From the NCBI GenBank assembly GCA_964036315.1, contig OZ038496.1, positions 13,178,883-13,242,882 of the forward strand: DNA of 64,000 bases, read 5' to 3'. The DNA is from Acanthosepion esculentum (Eukaryota > Mollusca > Cephalopoda > Sepiida > Sepiidae). The translations under genes and the position numbers were made by a program. Shown here one piece after another: positions 1-9,984 of this stretch (position 1 is its first letter; every line of letters begins with the position of its first letter). A model generated the notes under the pieces. That model saw only the letters and a list, made by a program, of their open reading frames with translations. It was not told the DNA's origin and made no database searches.

Positions 1-13
1 CGCCATTTCAGTA

Positions 14-350
14 TCTGTCTATATGTCTGAGATGAGGTATTATATACACTATTTACATTATTCGGACTATTGTCCTCATCTTTGTCGCCATATTTATTAC
101 AACGTTCCGGCCGTTGTACGCTCCGGCCTTCTTCAGGTGGTTGGAATGTCGAACTGAACCCTTTATTTCGCTCTGGGATAGACTGTTCTAGTTGTACATG
201 CCATGTCTAATGGATGTCAGTTATCAGTTATCTCCTATTAATTCCCCTCTTCAAGTTCTTCACTGCCTTAAACGGGTATTGAACTCACATTCTTTGGTTC
301 CTGTCACTGGATCTAACCAACGCCTTTATCCACTGTGCCATGTGTCCTTG
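14..350 (-). mobile_element. tRNA-derived SINE, family C, near full length
   Basis: Read on the minus strand, this begins with a tRNA-like Pol III head near 345 (A box around TGGCACAGTGGATAAAGG, B box around GAGTTCAATACC). It continues through a body containing CACCTGAAGAAGGCC and ends in an AATAAATATGGCGACAAAG tail. The same order is seen in the opposite orientation at 3988-4300. SINEs of this type do not encode protein and depend on a LINE for movement. The body carries the CTGAAGA-stem-GGAAC segment near 110-140 discussed under hammerhead-like motifs; here GAAAC has become GGAAC. Confidence 0.8.
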
Positions 351-368
351 AGGATAAAGACGTTGGTT

Positions 369-389
369 AGATAATAATAATAATAATAA

Positions 390-420
<31 letters not shown>

Positions 421-530
421 ACAAGGAGGAGGAGTAGAAGAAGAAGGAGACGAGGAAGAGGAGGAGTAGAAGAAGAAGAAGGAAGAGAAGATGGTGAGGA
501 GGAGGAAAATGAAGAAAAAACAGCATCGAG
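369..530. repeat. Compound (AAT)n / (GAA)n purine-rich microsatellite
   Basis: About 25 bp of AAT repeats run into about 130 bp of GAA/GGA repeats, almost pure purine on the plus strand. It begins right after the 5' end of the SINE C copy. The apparent serine-rich and leucine-rich reading frames here are translated repeat. Confidence 0.9.
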
Positions 531-1424
531 CGAAAGAACAGTCGTCTTTATCGAGAAAGCAGAGAATCTTCTGGCGAATATGAAGACATCCGCTTATCTT
601 AAGAGGCTTGAAAACAGGAAGTTTTACGCCCGACAAAATCTCAAAGTCGTTGGTGAAAGATGACGTCTGTGTAATACCCAAGCCTTATTCACAGAGACGC
701 CTATCCACTTCTCCAAATTCACTAAACCCAACACGAAGCGAAATACTGAGAAGAGGCAGATAGGAAATGTATGTTATGCTAAGCCTTTCAATTGTCCTGT
801 CGGGTCGGAACCAAGGATATTCCGACTGCTTCCCCGTGAAGAAAGATAAGCCCTCCAACAATGGAATCATCGGCTTGCTGTATTGCTAAAGATGCTGGCC
901 GGTTCATTATATCGCTCCAGGAAATATGTTCTTCCTTCTGCTATGCTTTCCAGCCTCGATAGAGGCTGTACGCTGTCTTGTAAAGAAGACCTTTTCTTTT
1001 CTGCAACTTCTTTCTCAGAGAAGCAATCTAGAAAGACTATCGCTACTATATCACTATTTCCATGGCAAATGTTCAAATGGGTTCCATTGTTTAATTACAC
1101 CAATTCAGACTTTTAAAGCTAGGATATATCATGCTACATACTCGGAATTGAATCACACACATTTCTTCACCACAGCCTTTTTCCAAGAACTCCTACCTTG
1201 TTAAACAGACCAAACAAGGCAACCTTTAATTATTTCCACAAAGTAGGCAGGCTTTCGGACATATGATGGCGACATATGGGTGGATTCAATATAGGAACAA
1301 GTAATACGGAGTGGCAAAGAAAAACAATAATAACAACAAAGTTGTAGTATGAGCTCTAGTAAAAAAAAAATTTAGTATTTAAACCTTAAGCTTATGTTAC
1401 AAAACTTCATACACTGATGTCCTT
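531..1424. other. No recognised gene; possible reverse transcriptase scrap
   Basis: Most of this stretch shows nothing I can name. At about 886-960 on the plus strand the translation GSLYRSRKYVLPSAMLSSL resembles the thumb-region GSLYRARxF motif of non-LTR reverse transcriptases related to the YADD fragment at 8735-8985. It is too short and isolated to call with confidence. Confidence 0.25.
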
Positions 1425-1606
1425 AAGGACATATGGCCCAGTGGATAAAAGTGTTGATTGAATTCAACTGACTTGACCCAAAGAGTTGTGAGTTGATGGC
1501 TACAATAGAGTTGAAGTAAACCTTGGAGAGTTGAGTTAAAGGAGGATCGCTGATACCGAGACATCTAGAAGAGGCATGGCACGTGGAACTAGAAAGAAAT
1601 TACTAC
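1425..1606 (+). mobile_element. tRNA-derived SINE, family C, 5' part
   Basis: It starts with a head (GGCCCAGTGGATAAAAGTGTT) and B-box-like GAGTTGATGG, then shares the family C body as far as GGCACGTGGAACTAGAA. The CTGAAGA segment and the tail seen at 3988-4300 are missing, so this copy is truncated at its 3' side and abuts the SINE D locus. Confidence 0.7.
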
Positions 1607-1627
1607 TATACACACAAACCTTCATAC

Positions 1628-2001
1628 CGTCGGCTTAGTGGTAGAATTTCCGACTGACGCCAATGCAGTCGGGTTTCGATCCTAGCTAGAGGCAACCGGG
1701 CGTCTAGCCACACTGATGAACTGTGATACAGCGAAACAGTCTGTCTGTGGATGACAATGATATTGGCTCCTGAAAATTAATTTCGGTTGAGCTCTGTGGG
1801 AATGAAGCGTGGGTTTGTAAACAGTGACTATTAAAGCTAATATAGCATGACTCTTCGGCAGAATTGAGACACTGTCAGTCACTGTGTGTTTATCTAAATG
1901 TAAAAATAAACACGCTAAAATTCACCTTCATCCCTGCCGTGCGCCGACGGCTTAGTGGAAGAATTTCCGACTGACGCCAATTCAGTCGGGTTTCGATCCT
2001 A

Positions 2002-2004
<3 letters not shown>
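1628..2004 (+). mobile_element. SINE D / candidate retrozyme locus 1 (head-hammerhead-tail-head)
   Basis: A tRNA-like head at 1628-1686 (GGCTTAGTGGTAGAATTTCC, B box GGGTTTCGATCC) is followed by a hammerhead-like motif at 1708-1750. A tail at about 1765-1925 contains TTTGTAAACAGTGACTAT. A second head starts at 1945 and runs into a TA microsatellite at 2005. Head-to-head spacing is 317 bp, so the locus holds a little more than one unit of a tandem array. The second locus at 26166-26475 has the same parts in rotated order. Known metazoan retrozymes are short tandem units with one hammerhead each. Whether the family has been catalogued as an octopus SINE cannot be decided here. Confidence 0.7.
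1708..1750 (+). ncRNA. Hammerhead ribozyme, type I-like, in SINE D
   Basis: The order matches a hammerhead: stem I 5' strand CCACA (1708-1712), core CTGATGA (1713-1719), stem II CTGT/ACAG around GAT (1721-1731), core GAAA (1733-1736), a minimal stem III AC-A-GT, and cleavage triplet GTC ending at 1741. The stem I 3' strand TGTGG follows at 1746-1750 after an extra TGTC. The closing pair of stem II is an A-C mismatch (1720/1732). The other SINE D copy has G at that site (26458), so the ancestral motif had a perfect 5-bp stem II. Tiny stem III is typical of metazoan retrotransposon hammerheads. This copy may be weakened by the mismatch and the 4-nt insertion. Confidence 0.65.

Positions 2005-2074
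<70 letters not shown>
2005..2074. repeat. (TA)n microsatellite
   Basis: About 70 bp of pure TA dinucleotide directly follows the truncated second head of the SINE D locus. Confidence 0.95.
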
Positions 2075-2129
2075 GATGCGGCTGATATACCTCCAACATA
2101 TACCTCCCTAAAATATCTCTTACTGTCTT

Positions 2130-3028
2130 ACTATTAAGTGGGAGCTATTTCCGAGGGATAAATCTGGTGGTATTTCAATACATATCTGTGTCTTTTCTAT
2201 AGCAGTGGAGTTTTCTCAGGAGAGCGTGACATTATATTGTTCCTATGAATTTTTGTTTTAGTTTCGTCTGTCCATAATACTCTTTCCCAATACTATTTTT
2301 CAACCTGGAATTTCTGTATCTTTTCAATAGGTGTGGAGTTTTCCGAAGGGAGCATGACTTAGGTTCTTCCTAGGAAATGCATTGTTTGTTGTCTGTTTAA
2401 TGACACAGACTCTCGATGAAAGCAAATCATTGTGCAACTCTTGATGAGTTAACATTGGATTTTGTTTAATTTGACGCATTAATTTCCTCGAAGATCTTTA
2501 AGAAATCTTCCGTGGGGCACCAGTTCTTCATTGGCTTTCAAAGGTTTTGAGTTTTTTATACATTGCAGTGAATGAACTAATGGTAGTAGCTGACATATTC
2601 AGGTCGTCTGAGATTTTCCTGTAACTTCTACCATCTTTCCAGAGCTTAAAAATCAGTTCATTTTGCGAATTTGTCAATGCTTTACCTCTTGCCATGATGG
2701 TAAGCTTCTTGCACGAATATCAATTACAGAATATCCTGTTTGTATATTTAGGCTAAAAATAACTACTGATAACATTATTGGAACATTTTAGATTCTTCCA
2801 CTTGAATAATCTAGAGTATTAAAGCAATTTAAAAGTCTGAAATTTGCATTATATGAATACTTTTTTCACCCATTTAAAATGAATAAATGGGATTTATTTC
2901 TATTTTCTTCTGTTTTCTATGTATATGAAGTTATGCATTTGTAAACAGTTATATCAAATGTATGTCAATTCATTAGTTGGAAATACAATAAAATGAATAT
3001 TTGTTTGTGTACGAATATTTGTTTCCCC

Positions 3029-3034
<6 letters not shown>
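2130..3034 (-). pseudogene. Tc1-like transposase relic
   Basis: On the minus strand from about 2695 the translation starts MARGKALTNSQNELIFKLW, with a helix-turn-helix region SYRKISDDLNMSATTISSF. A stop follows, then TGAPRKIS, and near 2290 the first catalytic block YWERVLWTDETK. This is the paired-like DNA-binding and first DDE segment of a Tc1-type transposase, which cuts and pastes DNA at TA sites. Internal stops, a duplicated KTPLL-like segment and the absence of the second D and E show that the copy is dead and 3'-truncated. The noncoding end runs to a terminal GTGGGGGAAACAAATATTCG near 3034, next to a TA microsatellite that probably supplied the target. Confidence 0.8.

Positions 3035-3087
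<53 letters not shown>
3034..3087. repeat. (TA)n microsatellite
   Basis: About 54 bp of TA repeats abut the outer end of the Tc1 relic. Confidence 0.95.
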
Positions 3088-3089
<2 letters not shown>

Positions 3090-3128
3090 GTATTCTCCCG
3101 TCGGTTTCTGACAGCTTAGTTGATTCAG

Positions 3129-3389
3129 TTATGAAATTTCGTGCAATAATCTTAAGTGGCATTTAAGACCCGCTAGTGATTTACAAAGGAGGCCACATAT
3201 GGAGCAAGTGTGAGGATTGTGACATGATATCACTGTTATATTGGCTGACCTTTTAGATCTTGCTCTCGCTTCTTGAAGTTGATTCAGGCAAGAAGATTGA
3301 AAACTGCTGAGTCCACTAAAACACGTTGATCTCCATTCTACCCGATCCAAGGCTAAGCGCTCAAGGATGTTATGTTGTATATTGACAGC

Positions 3390-3390
<1 letters not shown>
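3129..3390 (-). pseudogene. Non-LTR retrotransposon C-terminus with zinc finger
   Basis: The minus-strand frame reads RLALDRVEWRSTCFSGLSSF, then about 30 residues further TCSICGLLCKSLAGLKCHLR and LLHEIS. A DRxxWR segment followed by a CxxC...H...H finger is the usual extreme C-terminus of many invertebrate non-LTR reverse transcriptase polyproteins. Only this end is present, and the frame continues upstream into a CA/TA microsatellite, so it is a 5'-truncated fossil. Confidence 0.65.

Positions 3391-3392
<2 letters not shown>

Positions 3393-3484
<92 letters not shown>
3393..3484. repeat. (CA)n-(TA)n compound microsatellite
   Basis: About 42 bp of CA repeats are followed by about 50 bp of TA repeats. 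Confidence 0.95.
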
Positions 3485-3486
<2 letters not shown>

Positions 3487-3554
3487 ACTTTCATCAAAGC
3501 CGACTGACAAGGTGTTGCGATTAATCTTTTATTCAAGGTGTCATTCTTGACCAT

Positions 3555-3660
3555 TCGACGATGATGAGATTGAACCCAAGTCTAATGAAAAGAACACTTA
3601 CGGTTTGACCGCACGCCAATCGACTTCCCTTTCAGCATTCGACTTATCACTAAGCGTCCT
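3555..3660 (-). mobile_element. Possible tRNA-like SINE head
   Basis: The minus strand shows GCGTGCGGTCAAACCGTAAG, an anticodon-like loop and GGGTTCAATCTC, in A-box/B-box order and spacing. No body could be matched to another copy in the window, so this is tentative. Confidence 0.4.
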
Positions 3661-3775
3661 CAATATATTATTTGAAATGTCCTTATTTCAGAAATTATAT
3701 GCATTAATATTTCCATCCTTATGGGGTTTTGGCTGATATATTTTTCAGTCTATTCGATTTTGTCTTGAGTTTTCA

Positions 3776-3880
3776 GATTAATGATTATTAGTATATGTCT
3801 ATACAGAGAGGAGGTATTATGTACATTATTTACATTATTCGGACTATTGTCCTCATCTTTGTCGCCATATTTATGATAAT
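3776..3880 (-). mobile_element. SINE C 3' tail fragment
   Basis: It contains the TTCGGACTATTGTCCTCATC and CGCCATATTTAT tail (as complement) shared with the other family C copies, without body or head. Confidence 0.7.
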
Positions 3881-3987
3881 ATGAGCTCTGGTAAAAACAT
3901 GAAATGATAACAGCAAAAATTGCAATATGTAGAATGGTAAAAATGGTTGCTGAAGACATTAGGTTTATAATACCCAGAAACTCATAC

Positions 3988-4300
3988 ACATGGCACAGTG
4001 GATAAAGGCGTTAGTTAGATCCAGTGACAGGACCCAAAGAGTGTGAGTTCGATACTCGGTTAAGGCAGTCGAGAACTTGGAGAGGGGAATTAACAGGAGA
4101 TAACTGATAAATGACATCCATTAAACATAACACGTGGAACTAGAACAGTCTACCCCAGTGAGCGAAATAAAGGGTTCAGTTTGACATTCCAACCACCTGA
4201 AGAAGGTCGGAGCGTCACAATGACCGAAACGCTGTAATAAATATGGCGACAAAGATGAGGACAATAGTCCTAATAATGTAAATAATGTAAATGATTATTA
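3988..4300 (+). mobile_element. tRNA-derived SINE, family C, best copy
   Basis: Head TGGCACAGTGGATAAAGGCG, B box GAGTTCGATAC, body AACACGTGGAACTAGAACAG, then CACCTGAAGAAGGTCGGAGC...GACCGAAACG, and tail AATAAATATGGCGACAAAG ending in ATGTAAATAATGTAAATG. The stem GGTC/GACC in this copy replaces GGCC/GGCC of the copy at 14-350, a compensatory change. This is the reference copy for the family in the window. Confidence 0.85.
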
Positions 4301-5216
4301 ACCTCTCTGGATTCCGACAACACTTTTTGCACTTTCTTCTTACTCTGATATATTATTGTTCCGTTAAGGTATTGGTCTCTTTCAGGTAGTTCCAGATGGA
4401 CTCTTTAAATCTACCTAAAGACAGAACTAATCTCGTAGTCTAAAAACATCCGACTGTATGAATTAAGCAGAATCTGAACGTTAATTTTTACTGATAATCG
4501 CGATTTTTCTGTATTGAACGTTCTCGGGAGTTTTTTTTTTTACTTCTTCTCAACATGAACAACACACAGCGTTAATCTCTTGATTTTCTTCTGTTTTTTT
4601 TCCTTTTCTGACAGGTTCACGTACGCAGCCCAATTTTCATCTGCACGCCTCACGGTGAGATAAATCATTATTATCCTATTTCTGCGAAAAGCAAGTGATC
4701 TCTACTCTTTCCCATATAAAATGTTTTCTTTTTTTTTTCATATATTATCATTGAATATTACCTTTTATTTGATTTTTTGACATCCAGATCGCGACCTGTC
4801 TAGAAGAAAAAATATCCGCTGATTCATGATGGTCAAAGAATATATTGTTCAAAACGTAATGATACATTAGGTAAGTTAATTCAGCGACATATCGATCGTT
4901 ATGGGGTTATGTAATGTCGAATAAATGGCTAATAGGAAAAAATCACAATGAAATAATAGACAGGAAAATATGGGTCCAGTTTACACTTGAGCCGAAAATG
5001 TACATATAGGTCAGATTTATACAAGAGTCAAATGCTAGAATGTATGGTTTACACTTGAATCAAGTTAAACATGGGTCCGGTTTACACTTAAATCGAATGG
5101 TAGACACTACGTAGGTTTAAACCAAAGTCAGTACGATAGACACAGGTGTATTTTAAAGTAAGGTTTAAATTTTAAAAACAGGTCGGGTTTACACTTGTGT
5201 CAAACAGGTAGATATA
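4301..5216. repeat. Unannotated stretch with degenerate about 48-bp tandem repeat at 4975-5210
   Basis: 4301-4970 holds nothing I recognise apart from short T-runs. From about 4975 the phrase GGTTTACACTTG recurs four to five times with imperfect spacing (GTCCAGTTTACACTTGAGCC and variants), indicating a decayed minisatellite. Confidence 0.5.
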
Positions 5217-5218
5217 CA

Positions 5219-5565
5219 GGGGTTGAACAAAATAATTGAAACACTTGTTAAATTCAAAGAAAATGTATTTAATATGGAGTTGGTCCTCCTTTAACCTCAC
5301 ATACAGCTTTAATATGTCTAGGAATGGAATCATACAGCTTCCTGACTTCATCCAGAGGAATTTTCAGCCATTCTTCCATTAACACCTGCTCCAGCTCTTT
5401 AGGACACGACTGTGGAGGATAGTGGCTCCTAACTTGTCGCTCCAAAATGCACCACAAATGTTCAATAATATTGATATCCGGAGATTGGGGAGTCCACTAA
5501 ATGTGTTCTAGCTCACTTTCATACACTTCATACCAATTATTAACCACTCGAGTCGTATGTAGTTT
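5219..5565 (-). pseudogene. Tc1-like (DD36E family) transposase, 3' fragment
   Basis: The end GGGGTTGAACAAAATAATTG closely matches the terminal repeat of the fuller element at 21280-22543. Minus-strand codons for the transposase C-terminus follow: LEQVLMEEWLKIPLDEVRKL...GGPTPY. Here the tryptophan codon that is a stop in the 21-kb copy is intact. The element breaks off near 5565, so only about the last 100 codons remain. Confidence 0.85.
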
Positions 5566-5828
5566 CACGCCAACTTCTTTTGAGCCTGTCACGTGATTAC
5601 ATTAGCTATAAATAACAAACACGAGTTCGTTCACTCTCTTTCTTCTCTCTTTTTGTTGCAAAATGTAGTCACAGAGAATTATCGTCTGGACCTTGCGGTC
5701 AAACGTTAAATAATATTTCACGCATTCGAACTCTTACGAACTTCTCCAAAATACAAACGTTCACACACAAACACAATGTTAACTGTCTATGTGCTTTGTA
5801 ATTTGTTGTTAATACATACATTTGTTTA
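5566..5828. other. No recognised feature
   Basis: Single-copy-looking AT-rich DNA; nothing recognised. Confidence 0.5.
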
Positions 5829-6521
5829 CTAGCAGCATGGCCCGGTGTTGCCCGTGCTTGATTCAAAAATCGTACGACTCATACAGCAATCGCTATCACT
5901 TGACTTAAAAGATTCCTTGCCTTTAAAGGAGTGCTCTTTGCCGTGCTGATGTTGCTACATGTCTTACTTCTTGCCTATCTCACACTGAGAATTCTTTCTA
6001 AGCTCTATACTAAACATTAAATCTGTTACGAAAAAAGAACTAAACAAAATGAACACAAAACGATCAGCTTTAAAAAAGGACTCGTAACTGGAAAAACCGA
6101 ATGAAAAAAGAATGTTAACAACAAATACTTTTTCACACCCAACCCAGTTCTGCGGAATCAGAATCAACGTTGAGTTTAAGCAAGCCAATGAGCCAATTGG
6201 AGTAAAGTGCCATGCAGATTTAAATTTTTCCCACTTGTGACGAATGCAGCTATCGATTTTTTTTGCATGCTAGTTAACATGCGTGTCAGTCAGCTATAGG
6301 CTCTCACTCTGGCCAGTCGAAAATGGGCGCAAACTAAAAGAAAACTGCCGTAGATGCATGAAAAAATCAATTATGTCCACTATCGATGGGAGTTGGGAAA
6401 TGCAAAGTCGGTCTTGGCCTTCTCGCTAACTTGGAGCATGTGCATTTAAATTTTGGTGCAAATCCGTCGAAAATTGCGGCCGTGAATTCGTTACACACAC
6501 ACACACACATACACATCCTGC

Positions 6522-6530
<9 letters not shown>
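5829..6530 (+). repeat. Dispersed repeat E, copy 1
   Basis: About 700 bp beginning TAGCAGCATGGCCCGGTGTT and ending at CGTTACACACACAC...CCTGCCTTTTA, nearly identical to 17433-18195. Neither copy has a plausible coding frame. The precise start word (GCATGGCCCGGCGTTGCCCG) also occurs alone at 17047. This looks like a non-autonomous transposable element of unknown class, with one end bordering a CA/TA microsatellite. Confidence 0.75.

Positions 6531-6583
<53 letters not shown>
6527..6583. repeat. (TA)n microsatellite
   Basis: About 57 bp of TA repeats at the 3' end of repeat E copy 1. Confidence 0.95.
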
Positions 6584-6584
<1 letters not shown>

Positions 6585-6689
6585 CGGTTTTGTCTGTCTG
6601 TTTGTCTTCTTTGGACATTCTCATGTAGCTGGACCTTCTAGCAGGAAATATAAACGCACGTGTTTTCTTTTCATCTTCACCCACCGGTC

Positions 6690-7180
6690 CTCTACAATAG
6701 CATCTATAATAACCCCGTCCTAGGTATGACGATTAACTACATCCGGCAGCACGGCCTCTGATCAGTAGGTTTTGAGGAGCGTGGAACCACCTCTTAATTA
6801 CTGATGTTCCCATTTCCATCCTGACCCGAGATAGTAACACCTGTTAGGGTCCAAGCTATCGGCAAATAGTGATCTCCCAAACAAAACTACCTTTGATACG
6901 GCGTCAAACTGGTGTCAAAATATTATGAAAGTGTAAAAGTAGGTTTTAATGCAAGCAATACATTTTTGTAAAAAATTATTGCAAGCAATAATTTTTTGAA
7001 GAAAAAATATTACCAAAAGGAGTTTATTACCAGAAATACATTTTTGAAAAAAATATTATCAGCAATACATTTTTGGTAAAAATATTACAAGAAATACTTT
7101 TTGGAAATTAAATGACACATTAAATAACCCATTGAGGCTGACATGCCGTAAAACAAACCAAACCAAACCAATATATGCTG

Positions 7181-7223
<43 letters not shown>

Positions 7224-7322
7224 AAACTAAAAAATATTACCAGTAATAAAAATCTTGTCGGCATTAAATAACCCATTAAGTAACCCATTGAGGTTGATAT
7301 GCCGTATACAAACCAAACCAAT

Positions 7323-7379
<57 letters not shown>

Positions 7380-7478
7380 AAACTAAAAAATATTACCAGT
7401 AATAAAAATCTTGTCGGCATTAAATAACCCATTAAGTAACCCATTGAGGTTGATATGCCGTATACAAACCAAACCAAT

Positions 7479-7539
<61 letters not shown>

Positions 7540-7638
7540 AAACTAAAAAATATTACCAGTAATAAAAATCTTGTCGGCATTAAATAACCCATTAAGTAAC
7601 CCATTGAGGTTGATATGCCGTATACAAACCAAACCAAT

Positions 7639-7688
<50 letters not shown>

Positions 7689-7689
7689 T

Positions 7690-7723
<34 letters not shown>

Positions 7724-7819
7724 AAACTAAAAAATATTACCAGTAATAAAAATCTTGTCGGCATTAAATAATCCATTAAGTAACCCATTGAGGTTGATAT
7801 GCCGTATACAAACCAAACC

Positions 7820-7883
<64 letters not shown>

Positions 7884-7982
7884 AAACTAAAAAATATTAC
7901 CAGTAATAAAAATCTTGTCGGCATTAAATAACCCATTAAGTAACCCATTGAGGTTGATATGCCGTATACAAACCAAACCAAT

Positions 7983-8031
<49 letters not shown>

Positions 8032-8130
8032 AAACTAAAAAATATTACCAGTAATAAAAATCTTGTCGGCATTAAATAACCCATTAAGTAACCCATTGAG
8101 GTTGATATGCCGTATACAAACCAAACCAAT

Positions 8131-8191
<61 letters not shown>

Positions 8192-8287
8192 AAACTAAAA
8201 AATATTACCAGTAATAAAAATCTTGTCGGCATTAAATAACCCATTAAGTAACCCATTGAGGTTGATATGCCGTATACAAACCAAACC

Positions 8288-8347
<60 letters not shown>

Positions 8348-8446
8348 AAACTAAAAAATATTACCAGTAATAAAAATCTTGTCGGCATTAAATAACCCAT
8401 TAAGTAACCCATTCAGGTTGATATGCCGTATACAAACCAAACCAAT

Positions 8447-8523
<77 letters not shown>

Positions 8524-8622
8524 AAACTAAAAAATATTACCAGTAATAAAAATCTTGTCGGCATTAAATAACCCATTAAGTAACCCATTGAGGTTGATAT
8601 GCCGTATACAAATCAAACCAAT

Positions 8623-8687
<65 letters not shown>

Positions 8688-8735
8688 AAACTAAAAAATA
8701 TTACCAGCAATAAAAATCTTGTCGACATTAAATAA
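6690..8735 (-). repeat. Composite repeat F, copy 1, with expanded (TAGA)n-anchored tandem array
   Basis: The outer part (6720-6900) matches, inverted, the GGGACCCTAACAGGTGCTAC segment of copies at 40440 and 61520. Next come short units around TATTACCAGYAATACATTTTT (6950-7110). From about 7110 to 8735 there are ten units of roughly 148-184 bp, each a conserved block of about 110 bp (GTCGGCATTAAATAACCCAT...GATATGCCGTATACAAACC) plus a (TAGA)n run. Unit lengths differ mainly by multiples of 4 bp, so most length change occurs in the TAGA tract. Repeated SIYLSIYL frames are translations of this array. Confidence 0.85.
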
Positions 8736-8985
8736 CCCTGAGAAGGCGCAACGTGTCACTCTCCTGGGGATAAAATTAGCCATGTTGATGGGAGGGAGGG
8801 AGAGGTCACTCACATGATTAATAGAGAAATTTCGTTTTGGGGGCGCTAAAATTAACAAGCCATTCCTTGCCCCAGTTAACAGCAGATTGTAGATCATTTT
8901 TAGATCAACTGCCAATTTGGCCATATCGGACTGGTCAGTTTTGAGACAGTAATAAATAGTTGTATCATCAGCATAGATACCGTTT
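8735..8985 (-). pseudogene. Non-LTR reverse transcriptase fragment with YADD box
   Basis: On the minus strand: GIYADDTTIYYCLKTDQSDM, then NWGKEWLVNFSAPKTKFL and INHVSDLSLPPINM, after allowing frame changes. YADD is the catalytic palm motif of non-LTR reverse transcriptases, and WGKxWLVxFxxxKTK is the block that usually follows. Only about 80 codons remain, with at least one frameshift, directly next to repeat F. Confidence 0.8.
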
Positions 8986-9460
8986 TCAGAACTGAGTGGC
9001 TTTATTGTCTTGCTTGAAAGTCAAGTGATTAAAAAAAAATTCAGAATTTGGGCTAATGAGGAATTCTAAAGGAGATATTGACTGAGGCGTCGTAATAAAG
9101 TTTTAAGAATTAAAATATCAGTCTAAAAGACTCGTAGAATAAATCCAGGCATTGAATATGAATTGCAAATCTTTTTTTCCAGAATGTAAAAGAAAAAGAA
9201 AAATAAACCCTTCAATATAATTATCTGTGCCCTAAGAAACCATTTCCTGCGATTTCTGCTCTTGCATACATATCGCTGACACTACGAAGATGAATGACGT
9301 CATTGGTAACACGTGGCTGCCCGTGACTGCCACAACTCTATGGAAACGGTTTAAAATTTGCAGTTTTGGTTAACATGACATATGCACGTGTTTCTTCTGC
9401 AAACACTGTACCATTCAAAATGATAACCGCGCTTTTTCAATAACATCTTGTTCGTACTAG
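8986..9460. other. No recognised feature
   Basis: AT-rich DNA without a recognisable coding region or repeat. Confidence 0.5.
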
Positions 9461-9466
9461 TCGGTC

Positions 9467-9945
9467 CCCAACGAATTTGGGGTCACGCCCCAATTTGGTA
9501 TTTCTAAAATCTTTGTGCACCCTGTAATATTTAATTCTTAGATATTCAAAAGTGTACTGCAATTCACGTAAAGGAAGCTTAAAATGCCATTAACTTGGTC
9601 TCTAAACAAGCCTCCAAAGACCATGGCATCCATGAAAGAGAGAAATTTTAAAAAAACAAGAAGACAGTTAAATATATATAGTTTCAAAACATAAGAGATC
9701 TGAAAGGCTGAAATATAAAATGTTTGAATGAAAGCTTATTCTGTAATATACTTTGATCATTTGAATCATGAAATAATAATGCAATTAATGCAATAATTAA
9801 GCTCACCAGAAAACAATTCAGAGTTAATAACTCATTCTCAGATTGCCACCTTTTCTTTTGGTATAGTAATACGAAGGGTGCTCATCCTACGCATGCATCA
9901 CCAAAATATTACCATGCACCCCACGTTGGGAATCATTGGTTTAAA
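9467..9945. mobile_element. Possible hAT-like non-autonomous element
   Basis: The left end GTCGGTCCCCAACGAATTTG and right end GTTGGGAATCATTGG are imperfect inverted repeats of the type (C/A)RTGGTYCCCAAC common to hAT elements. The internal sequence has no coding potential. Ends are degenerate and I could not confirm an 8-bp duplication. Confidence 0.4.
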
Positions 9946-9984
9946 CACCGCCTTTTTCGGACGATAATTAATTTGGCATAGTAA

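Noticed and set aside
3988..4300. Functional hammerhead in SINE C
   Set aside because: The core has an extra base before stem II, and I could not pair stem I or a normal stem III, so only a hammerhead-like motif is claimed.
7085..8588. Repetitive membrane-like protein (SIYLSIYL motif)
   Set aside because: It is the translation of TAGA runs and the conserved block of repeat F.
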